DNA from: Ministeria vibrans ATCC 50519
Taxonomy: Eukaryota > Opisthokonta > Filasterea
Direction of reading: 5' to 3'
NCBI GenBank assembly: GCA_943704425.1
Contig: CALSCP010000425.1
Location: 74,917 to 107,453, forward strand
Length of the DNA: 32,537 nucleotides
Below, piece by piece: positions 11,301-20,425 of this stretch; the stretch's first letter is position 1; the number at the start of each line of letters is the position of its first letter. Under the pieces are notes generated by a model, which saw nothing but the letters and a program-made list of their open reading frames with translations, ran no database searches and was not told where the DNA came from. The translations under genes and the position numbers were made by a program.

Positions 11301-12146
11301 TGTTTTTTTACGGTGCGGGGACTGTTCCCGCGACCGCTGTGCCCTTTCTCGTGACGGAACTGCTTTCCGAGGGGAGTCTGCGTGCGTTGCTGAGCGACCA
11401 AACGAAAACGGTGCTGTCGACGGCACAGCGACGTGCCTTTGCCATGCACATTGCCGATGCCATGTGCCACTTGCACTCGCTCGATCTGCTTCATCGCGAT
11501 CTCAAGTGCGACAATGTGTTTGTCACGCGCGTTCATGCCAGTGCGGCGTCGCCGACGGTTGCTGTGCCCCTTGTTGCCAAAGTGGGAGATTTTGGTTGTT
11601 CAACGCTCGTTGGTGGGATTCGCGCGAGCGTCACTGCTGGATTGCGCCAGACGAAGCAATCGAGTGGTGGGGGCGACGCAACGCAGATGGTACTCACCCG
11701 TCGAGTGGGCACTCTGCTTTGGCAAGCGCCTGAGTTGCTGCGTGGCGAGCGCGATTACACCTTTCCTGTCGACGTGTAAGTGGGAGGAGAAGAGAAAGTG
11801 TTCTTGCAATGTTCTGATTTGATTTTGATATCATAATATTATTATGATTGTATATTATTATAATATTATTATAATTATTAATTTGTTTAGGTATAGTTTT
11901 GGAGTGATTTTGTGGGAGCTTGTGACGCGTCGGGTGCCGTACGAAGGGATGTTTGAGACGGTGTGGTCACTGGAGGAGTTTGTGCTTGCTGGTGGACGAC
12001 CGTCGGATGTCGACTGTCCCGTGCCACTGCGGCGCCTCATGGAGCAGTGCTGGTGTGACATGGCCCGTGAGCGTCTGACGTTCAAGGAGATTGTTGAAGC
12101 GTTGCGTTTGCCGTGGGACCACGAGTCTGATCATGTCGTGTTGTAA
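8334..12146 (+). CDS. Kelch-repeat receptor kinase, TKL type
   Basis: Exons 8334-9496, 9553-11775 and 11891-12146 give 1213 residues. The first true ATG is at 8334. Residues 1-17 form a signal peptide (run of Ile/Leu ending SHC). A large extracellular part contains kelch-like repeats (FGG and YGG turns; the first splice restores HLWSPL, a kelch strand). A Cys-rich module follows (CQLCPHGTYANTTGATEC, GCC2/GCC3 type, then EGF-like). One membrane helix lies at about 846-866 and a charged juxtamembrane helix after it. The kinase domain (about 905-1205) has a glycine loop SAGAFGEV with the first Gly replaced, VAVK, HRDLKCDN, DFG and APE. The last splice rebuilds VDVYSFGVILWEL. All catalytic residues are present, so it should be active. 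The HRDLKCDN loop and overall pattern fit TKL rather than classical receptor tyrosine kinases. The ligand is unknown. Confidence 0.9.
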
Positions 12147-12326
12147 GTTGTTGTAAAGTATATAATATAACTTGTGGTGTGCTAGCAAAGGAATCATCAT
12201 TAGTCACTAGTCAGTCATTTGTTCCGGTTGTGTTCTTTCGTCACTAATTATTTCTTCTTTTGATATTCGATGATTTCGATCGTGTCATCGATGATCGATC
12301 GAGCATATTTTTTTTTCTTTGCTGTT
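12147..12326 (+). promoter_or_regulatory. Promoter/5'UTR region of the CSB gene with TCGAT cluster
   Basis: Only 180 bases separate the kinase stop from the CSB start codon, so the CSB promoter must lie here or inside the kinase gene. Four TCGAT words occur within about 40 bases (roughly 12267-12305), several inside palindromes, just before a T-rich tract and the ATG. The regulatory role is inferred. Confidence 0.35.
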
Positions 12327-15274
12327 ATGGCGGATGAGGTCTCCACCGTGAGCTTGGACGTGTATGACCAGGATGAACTTGAAGAACAAGTCAATCACAA
12401 CGTACGGTTCCCAAAATGTTCAGTGTCGTTTCGTTTCTCAACGAATGGTTTTCTTTTTGGCAGTTTGATCTGCAGTTCTGGGCGGAGGAGCGCAAGACGC
12501 TTGGGAAGCAGTTGGCAGGCGCTCAACGGGACATTTCACGGTTCAAAGAGGAGATGGTGTCTTTGCGGCGCATTCGACGCGAGCAGGAACGGAGCGGCGA
12601 CGATGCCGAGCGCACCTGCCGCGCCCTGGCCGAGAAGGTGCGCGCCAGGCCCCACGCCCGCCTGTGACGACCCCTTGTTGAGTGTTTGTGTGTAGAAAAG
12701 CCAAGTGAAGGTGCTTGAGGAGCTCGTTACGGAGGCAAAGGAGCGCTTGGCAAAGGGACCCAATGCCGACGAAAGTGGTATATGCAACTCATAGCTCATT
12801 GTGTCTCAGACGCGTTTTGCAGAGGAAACTGAACGTGCGCGACTTATTCGCACCGGTGCATTGACTCCCTTTGGCTCGAGGGTTGTACCGCAGCGAGCTG
12901 CAGCCGCACACGCGTCAGCAGCGACAACGACAACCAGATCGGAGGCACCGCCTAGAGTCCCTGACCATTCACGATCCAAGCGAGTTCCTCGTCGCAAGCG
13001 CATGGTTGTTGATGACGACGANNNNNNNNAGAAGAAGAAGAAGAAGAAGAAGAAGAAGACGAAGGCGAAATAATGAGCGAGCCAAGTGTGTCCGCGTTGC
13101 GGGGCCAGACGAAGCGCCACCAAGAGGACGACTACTTTGAAAAGCGGTACACTGATCGTTTAAAGGTGTGGGCGCGAGCGCGACAGCAGGAACGTGCCGA
13201 GGCGGACCCGGACGCTGGGCGAGTGAAATTGCTCGACGAGGAGTTTGTAGAGTCAGCAAGCGGCTCGCACGAACTCGAAGGGGGCCTGCGTGTGCCGCGC
13301 GAGCTGTGGGACCGCCTATTCCCCTACCAAAAGACGGCGGTGCAGTGGTACTGGGAGTTGCATCGGCAAGGCACCGGTGGCATTTTGGGCGACGAAATGG
13401 GTTTGGGCAAGACAGTGCAGACGATTGCATTTCTTGCGGCATTGCGCTTCTCGCGAGTGGGCGTGAGTCGACGACGACAGGTGTCGCTTGATATAAGTCG
13501 ACGTCGACATGTACAGGAGTTTCAACAGCATGAGTTGGGAGCCGTGTTGATTGTGTGTCCCGCGACCGTGATGGCCCAGTGGGTGGGCGAGTTGCACACC
13601 TGGTGGCCACCATTTCGCGTGTGTGTGCTGCACACGACTGGCTCGTCGGCATCGCGTGTGTCGCGCAGCGACATTGTGAAGCAGGCGATTCGCGGCGCAT
13701 GGGTTGTGCTGACGACCTACCAGGCACTGCAACATGCCGAGGTCACTGCGGCCCCCTGGGCCTACGTGGTGCTCGATGAGGGCCACAAGATTCGCAATCC
13801 CGACGCCAACATCACTCTTGCGTGCAAGAACGTCGACACACCCCACCGCATCATCCTGTCGGGCTCGCCCATTCAAAACAACCTCAAAGAGCTCTGGTCG
13901 CTCTTTGACTTTGTCTATCCGGGTCGTCTCGGCACTCTTCCGGTCTTTCTCAGCGAATTCGCCGTGCCTATCAACCAGGGCGGGTTTGCCAATGCGTCGC
14001 TTGTGCAAGTTCAGACTGCCTACAAGTGTGCCTGTGTCCTCCGTGACGCCGTTCAGCCGTACCTCTTGCGTCGTCTCAAGGCTGACGTCAAGTTGGATCT
14101 GCCCGAAAAGAGAGAACAGGTAAATTTTTCTTTTACTTTTATCGTGCGCCTCTCTTATTTTTATTCTTGGTTTTTTGTCTCGTTTATTCCCTCTTTTTTT
14201 CTCTCTTTCCTCTTTATAGGTAATCTTTTGTCGACTTTCGCCGCAACAACGGGAATATTACGAGAAATTTCTGGGCTCGCGTGAAGTGTCTGAGATTCTG
14301 CAAGGGCGCATCAAGGTGTTTATGGGCATCACGACATTGCGGAAGATTTGCAATCACCCGCATTTGCTGGAGAAGAATCGCGACGAGGCGTTCAAGGGAG
14401 ACGTGTGGTTAGAGAAGAAGCGGAAGCGGAGCAAGCGGGAGGCGGAGGCTGAGGAGGAGGAGGAAGGGTATGGTGGGGTGAACGGGTGGCTGGGCCGTAG
14501 ACCGGGAGATTTGTGTTTGGATTCGGATGAGGAGGAGGAGTACCGACGACGAAAGAGGGGGGGGCGCAAGTGGGGAGATTGGAAGTTGAGTGGCAAGATG
14601 CTAGTGGTTGATTCCCTGGTGCGCAGTTGGGTGAGCGAGGGACATCGTGCGCTCATCTTTTCGCAGTCGGTGCGCATGTTGGACATTCTTGAGCGGTACC
14701 TGAGCGAATCGCATATTTCGTATCTGCGCATGGACGGAAGCACGACAATTGGGTCGCGCCAACAGCTTATTGCGCAGTACAACGGTGACACGTCCATTTT
14801 TGCCTTTCTGCTTACCACTCGTGTCGGTGGGCTCGGCATCAATCTTACCGGTGCTGATCGTGTGCTCATCTACGACCCCGACTGGAACCCCTCCACTGAT
14901 ATTCAAGTAGGATTTTTGATTTTTTTGTGTGTGTGATTTTGTTTAAAAGAGTCAGAGAGAGAGAGAGAGTGTGTGTGTGTGTGAGTGTGCGAATTGTATG
15001 CAGAGTGAATGAGCAGATTTTTTTTCTGAAGTGTGAGAGTGCCTTTACAAACGACTAAAATTCTCTCGCCTACTTGTGGTTTAGGCGCGCGAACGAGCTT
15101 GGCGGATTGGCCAACAGCGACCCGTGACCATTTTCCGGCTGCTCACTGCAGGAACGATTGAGGAGAAGATTTACCATCGACAGATTTTCAAACAGTTTCT
15201 GACCAATCGCATTTTGAAGAATCCAAAGCAAAGGAGATTTTTCAAGGTATGTTAATTAATAATAAATTTATTGA

Positions 15275-15363
<89 letters not shown>

Positions 15364-15716
15364 GAGTAGAGTGTTTTTGTTTTGAGTGTAGTCGAATGAT
15401 CTCCATGAGCTGTTTACGTTGGATTCTGGAAGCAAAGGAGACACTGAGACGGGGGCGCTGTTTGGAGGAGCAGCACAGCCGAAGGAGGAGAAGGAAGGCG
15501 AGAGACGGAAGAGGAAGAGAGAGGAGAGAGAGGAAAAGGAAGGAAACGATGACGATGACAACGAAGAAGGAGAAGGGGGTGGAGAAGAAAGAGAGACGGA
15601 GAGGAAGCGACGCGTGAAGGCAAAGGATGATGCGATATTGAGGGAGTTGCTGAGGAACAATCGAGGGGTATCGAAAGACCAATTGTCGTGTTTATCTTAA
15701 TTCATTCTGTTTTTTC

Positions 15717-15747
<31 letters not shown>

Positions 15748-16380
15748 AGGCACATAGTGCACTTGAACACGATGTGATTATGAGTGCATCGCATGCAGAC
15801 CACGCACTGATTGCGCACGAGGCGACGCAAGTGGCACAGAAGGCGGCTGAACGGCTGCGGGAGAGTCGGCGGGCCGTGTTGTTTGGGCGTGATGAAGAAG
15901 CACGGGGGGTAGGGGTGACATGGACTGGACGCAGTGGAAGTGCAGGGCGGTTTGGGGCGAGCAGGGGTGGTGGCGCGATTGGTAGCGGTGGTGGTGCGAG
16001 TGGGAGTGGCGCATTGTTGGCCAAAGTGCGCGCACGACAGAGCAGCAATGCAATGGCCACCCAGCGCGCAACAGACCTCACCGAGAGTGATCGAATGGTG
16101 CTCTTGCGCGACCTTACGAGCTATTTGCAGGGAGTGCGAGGCACTGCGACCACTGACCAGCTTATCAGTCGCTTTCAGGCGCGTGTGCCTCCCGGCCAGT
16201 CTCTCGTCTTTAAGGCGCTTCTCAAAGTACTGAACTAGAGAGCTGCATATACATATATATAATATACGTGTGTGTGCGCGAGTGTCTGTGATTGTGTTCT
16301 AAGTGAACGCTTTTGTTGTATAGGAAGTTGCGACTTTTGATAAGAAGAAGCGACTGTGGAATCTGAAGGAAGGCCTATAA
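12327..16380 (+). CDS. ERCC6: ERCC6/CSB/RAD26 transcription-coupled repair ATPase
   Basis: Nine exons: 12327-12401, 12464-12637, 12696-12777, 12823-14119, 14220-14906, 15085-15246, 15392-15667, 15750-16226, 16324-16380; about 1095 residues. An N-terminal coiled coil leads to an acidic low-complexity linker, then a SWI2/SNF2 ATPase: [43 protein letters not shown] and [13 protein letters not shown] hallmarks are [33 protein letters not shown] and [10 protein letters not shown] after the helicase. The C-terminal DLTSYLQGV...LWNLKEGL segment matches the winged-helix/ubiquitin-binding end of CSB. In the family it remodels stalled RNA polymerase II and recruits repair factors. The frame breaks only at the 8-N gap (13022-13029): a gap of 6 or 9 bases restores it. 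Several introns carry GT repeats. Confidence 0.93.
13022..13029. other. Assembly gap (8 N) inside CSB coding sequence
   Basis: Eight N bases sit between an Asp-rich segment (GAT/GAC codons) and a GAA/GAG run. With exactly 8 bases the upstream frame runs into a stop at 13071-13073 and reads poly-Lys. A length divisible by three would instead join the Asp run to a Glu run in the frame of the conserved ATPase. The gap size is therefore probably off by one base (or two). Confidence 0.95.
14954..14988. repeat. (GA)n(GT)n compound microsatellite in CSB intron
   Basis: A GA run passes directly into a GT run within the 14907-15084 intron. Confidence 0.85.
15279..15362. repeat. (GT)n microsatellite, about 42 units, in CSB intron
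   Basis: An uninterrupted GT run fills most of the 15247-15391 intron. The exon borders on both sides are secure because they restore the conserved sequence FFK followed by SNDLHELF. Confidence 0.95.
15717..15744. repeat. (GT)n microsatellite, 14 units, in CSB intron
   Basis: The GT run lies directly before the TTTTAG acceptor of the 15668-15749 intron, so it takes the place where a polypyrimidine tract would normally be. Confidence 0.9.
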
Positions 16381-16424
16381 AACCGTTAATAATAAGTATA
16401 ATAGAGAATATTTATTGTATGATA

Positions 16425-16457
<33 letters not shown>

Positions 16458-16566
16458 GACACTATTTCGAATACTAATAATTTTGTTCGACTTGAAACAT
16501 TCAACATAAGACCATGATCAGGAAAAAAAAAAACCAAAAAAATATTACTACAAAACATGTCATTCA
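16381..16566. repeat. Convergent intergenic spacer with (ATT)n run
   Basis: The 186 bases separating the tail-to-tail CSB and guanylate kinase genes are AT-rich. They include about ten ATT units at 16427-16457. Both genes must end transcription here. Confidence 0.8.
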
Positions 16567-17261
16567 TCAAATGAGCTTCCGCTCCTGGAGCACAGCCTTG
16601 AGCTGGGCATACGCCTGGTCCAGGTTGTCGTTGACCAGCACGGCATGGAAGGCCCCCTCTTCGGCGCTGTACTTCATTTCCTCGACAGCCGTGTCCAGTC
16701 GCAGCTTAAGCGACTGCTCTGTCTCCGTTCCGCGTTTCATCAGTCGCTCTTTGAGCGCCTCAATCGACGGCGGCTGCACAAACACATAGGTGGGGCTGAT
16801 CTCAGACGACTTCTTGATGGTGCGCACGCCCTGCGCGTCAATGTCCAGCACGCAGACGAGATTGCGGTTGAGGACATCGTGCACCGCCGAGAAACTCGTG
16901 CCGTACAGGTTCCCACTGAAGCAGGCGCTCTCAATGAACATGCCGGCCGCGACATTGGCCTTCATCGTCTCCACATCGACAAAATGGTACTCGCGGCCGT
17001 CCTCTTCGCCTGCGCGAGGCGATCGCGTTGTGTCTACGCAGCGCAACTGTGTCACGCCGTCACGGCAAAAAGAAGGCGAAACTTACGGGAAACGGAGAAG
17101 CCAAAGACACCCGGGTGCTCCTCAAAGAGCTTCTTCAGTATGGTGGACTTGCCGACGCCCGAGGGGCCGCAGATGACAAAGACTACAAAGGGATTGTCAG
17201 TTGGCGCGCTCGACAGCACTGCGGCGTGCTTGCCTCTGCTTGCGGCTGCTTCTTGAGCCAT
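16567..17261 (-). CDS. GUK1: Guanylate kinase
   Basis: Exons 17087-17261 and 17033-16567 (reverse strand) give 213 residues, normal for the family. The enzyme makes GDP from GMP and ATP, a step in purine salvage and GTP supply. Visible motifs are the P-loop [10 protein letters not shown], then [20 protein letters not shown], in which the His codon is rebuilt across the 53-base intron (GTAAGT donor). GNLYGTS and DIDAQG follow, with a lid region rich in Arg ([19 protein letters not shown]). The start codon sits in a strong ACCATGG context. It lies tail-to-tail with CSB and downstream of the RANBP9-like gene on the same strand. Confidence 0.95.
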
Positions 17262-17623
17262 GGTGCGTGTGAACAGGGAGGTGCAGGTGCGGCTTGAAGC
17301 GTGGACACGGAGCGCCCTTGTGCAGACTGACAGGAGCGGCGTCGTGAAAATTGTGACTGAGAAATGAGTTAATCATTAGTGACTCACGATGAGTTTGTAA
17401 TCAGTGTTAAAAATAGAAACATGACATTTCGAATTTGGGTCAATTCCGACTGATTGCAGTTGCACGTGGTCTGTCTTGAATTTTCTTGAATTCTTGATTG
17501 TCTTCTGAGTCTGGATATCAGGAATAGATCACAATTTAAAAATCAGACAAATTTCGTCGACAAACAAACGATTCATCAATCCACGTCCAAACACAAAAGA
17601 TTGTTTCATTCCTCCATCTCTCT
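17262..17623 (-). promoter_or_regulatory. Spacer upstream of guanylate kinase (promoter region)
   Basis: This 362-base spacer lies between the guanylate kinase start and the RANBP9-like stop, both on the minus strand. It contains no gene I can support. It must hold the guanylate kinase promoter and the RANBP9-like 3' end; I recognise no specific motif. Confidence 0.4.
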
Positions 17624-20284
17624 CTACAAACAGTCCTCAACACAGACAAACGCGGCCTTTCCAATATTGACACGAAGCATCTCGTCGAGTGTGACTTTGG
17701 TGTGTCGCGCAATACGTTCAAGCGCACTCGTTCGACTCAGACCCAAAGACCCTAAGCATATATATTATTCGGCGATTCTGTCCAGTGTGTTCTCTCTCAC
17801 ATACCCAAAATGGCGGAATTGAGTTGGTCTGCAATTGGTTCTCTCTGCTTAGGGTCAAGCAAATGAGCCATTGGACTTTGGTACGGATCAGAATACGCTA
17901 AAAGAGAGTACGCATCCTAAACATAAAGAAACAAGGCGATAAAGAAACAAAGCGTTAAAGAAACAAAGGGTTAAAGAAACAAAGGGTTAAAGAAACAAAG
18001 GGTTAAAGAAACAAAGGAATAAAGAAACAAACGAATAAAATAAAAACAAAATACAATTAAAATAAATTACTGACATTCAGCAGAGTCTTATTGGCCTGAG
18101 CAGTGACTGGATCTGCGCTGCTGCCCCTCTCAAACAGTTCCCTCAATCGCATTCCACACTCCAAAACCTAAACATTTTGTCAAATGTCAGTACACGCTTG
18201 AAAAACAAGTAAAAAGTTTTTGTGAAACGGACTGTGTTAACATGTGATTCTGCGTTTTCAGGCGATTTTCGCGCAATGAGCTCAATAAACACCCGACAGT
18301 GCAATTGGAAAAGCAGTGAATGGTCTACTGTCTCACTCGTGCCCGTCAACACTCCCTAAAACCCAATAATTCATCATTTTGTTTTGGTCTTTGGAAATTA
18401 TTGGGCTTTACCGGAAAATGTTCGTTTGTGACCGCAATCGCTCGTTCGATATTTCCTTCTAAGATACTCTTCCGGATTTCTAAAACAAGTTCATTTTAAT
18501 TTCAGTTCAATTTTTGGAATAATCACACTCGACCATAATGTTGTTTTTGTTTCACGTTTCATCTCAATTAGTCACAGTCAAACACACATACACAAATCAA
18601 TTAATTATATATATATATATATACCTTTTCTGGGATCAATCGAGAGAGCAGAAGGCGGCAACTGCGCATCAGTTGCGCTGGCAAAGACCCGTACGGTCTC
18701 ACTGAATCCATTGTGCGCCAAATACGACTCAACCACTTTCGACATAATCCCTATCAATAAAATGGGGATTATTACAATGAGGATCAAAGGCACTCACTTC
18801 AGAGAGAAGTGTCACTTGGTACACAAGCAAAATACAATCAAAATAAAAATACAAAAGAAACATGAACATGAAACACTCAAAGAGAAGCACAATAAGACAA
18901 TTGACAATTTTGCACGACACAAACAACGAATCGCATGACACCACAAAGAATCCACTAAGATACACACAGCGAACAAAATGCATTAGCGTCGTACCTTGCA
19001 CCGACCGGTCTCTCCCAAACACGCCAGCTAGACTCTGCGCATAAATTGCACTCTGCACTTTCCCTCTCATCTCCCCAATCAGTCCCGATATGTCATACTT
19101 GAACGCCCGTTCCCCAAAATTCCCCTAAAAATCATCATTAATTCACAAAAAAAAGATTACTACCACTCTCTATAATTTAAGTCACAATAATAATAATTAT
19201 TAATATTAGTTCAGCATAAATTCAACACGTCAAAGAACTCCAATAACATTAATAATTTTCTTACTTCGACAATTTCTCCGCACGTTCTCATTCCCACACA
19301 CGGAAACAAGTTAGGCATCAGATTGCGAAAGGCAGTGCCCAACAATACTCCGTTCTTCGTGTAAAAACACGAATTGTCCACAAAATTCACTCCGCACCCA
19401 ATTGTGTCGTTGGTCGTAAATTGCGGCCCAAATGCATTTCCTATCATATTTTTTCGGGTCAATACACATTCCATTATATGTATATATGTTGTGGGCTGCC
19501 TGACCTGTTGATGAAGCGTGAAAGGCGTTTCCGTCGTCGCCATGGTAGCCGTAGCTGTTCTCTTCCCAGCCGGGAAGTCTGTTGAGTGACGCAGATTGAG
19601 TGCACAGTCCAATTCCAATGTAGCCGTGTCGTCCGCGGTTGAGCACCGTCACTTCAAAGTAGAACAGGCCGCAGGAGGACGGGATGGGGTGGTTGCCGCG
19701 TGCACATGCTGCGTCCATGTCGCTCTTGCCGGCTCCTGAGAGAGAGAGATGAGAGAGAGAGAGTGAAACGATTAATGGTCCGTTTCTGGGGGTCTCATAC
19801 TCCTCGTCGCGCTACTGTGTTTGTACCATTGTAGTGGACTCGAAGGGTGCCGTGTGACAGGTCGAGGTGGTTAAACTTGTCTTTTGGGTTGAACCCTAAA
19901 CGATACAAAAATGTCTTGTCAGAGACGAAACGAACCAGAATCGACAATGCACAAAACGAAGGCATCTGACGCCTCAAGGACGGCTGGAGAAGACCAGCAC
20001 ATGTACGTATGCGACCAATCAACGCACAGCAGCGGTCAATATTAGGCCAAAGAGAACGAAAGGGCAAAAGAGAAACGTTTGACGCCAATTCGACGAATTC
20101 CATCGACCTCTCGCGGCCCTGTCGCACCCCCAGCAAGCAGCAAACAGCAACATCCAGCCCTGCGCGGGAGTGGGTGGGGTGTGAGAGTGGCGCAGTGCGC
20201 TGTACCGGTCGGAAGAGGCGTCACGGCCGGATCCAGCTCGGGATAGAGCGTTTTCTGTAGCGCCGTGTAGCGAGGGGGCTCCAT
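17624..20284 (-). CDS. RANBP9: RANBP9/10-like protein, SPRY-LisH-CTLH-CRA (CTLH/GID complex type)
   Basis: Eleven exons (reverse): 20284-20206, 19895-19827, 19735-19505, 19440-19265, 19124-18995, 18750-18625, 18479-18412, 18355-18242, 18167-18075, 17916-17805, 17751-17624; 441 residues. The SPRY domain (about 30-190) shows [41 protein letters not shown] and [10 protein letters not shown]. LisH (about 229-252) reads [16 protein letters not shown] follows (about 270-325), then CRA with [11 protein letters not shown] and [13 protein letters not shown]. Metazoan relatives are scaffolds of the CTLH/GID ubiquitin ligase. The gene lacks the long Pro/Gln-rich N-terminus of human RANBP9. It shares a short divergent promoter with TFIP11. 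One intron holds a 16-bp tandem repeat. Confidence 0.93.
17923..18034 (-). repeat. Seven tandem copies of a 16-bp unit in a RANBP9-like intron
   Basis: Seven 16-base units of the form ATAAAGAAACAAAGCG or TTAAAGAAACAAAGGG lie inside the 17917-18074 intron. In the sense of the gene (minus strand) the unit is pyrimidine-rich. It matches 13 of 16 bases of the SBDS intron repeat unit read in its own gene sense. Confidence 0.9.
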
Positions 20285-20425
20285 ATCAAGCGGAGCCAAA
20301 GCAAAGGAGAACACTAACAAAAAGATGTGAAAGAAACTGAAAAATAGTGAAAATCATAATCATTCGTCATCTTTTTAGATCAGTGAAAAGCAGAATAGGA
20401 TATTTAACTCATTACCTTTCCTGAA
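20285..20425. promoter_or_regulatory. Divergent promoter between RANBP9-like and TFIP11 genes
   Basis: The two start codons face away from each other across 141 AT-rich bases. Both promoters must share this space or extend into the partner gene. No TATA box or known site is clear. Confidence 0.6.

Noticed and set aside
13481-13516. 36-base GT...AG segment inside the CSB ATPase exon
   Set aside because: It is shorter than any supported intron here and is an in-frame duplication of a GTCGAC-rich stretch in a variable loop, so it is kept as coding.
13316-14008. Minus-strand open frame of 230 codons opposite the CSB ATPase
   Set aside because: It is a shadow of a highly conserved plus-strand coding region, and its protein shows no recognisable motif.
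17923-18034. Regular 16-bp repeats considered as a CRISPR array
   Set aside because: The units are directly adjacent without spacers and lie in an intron of a eukaryotic gene; they form a minisatellite.
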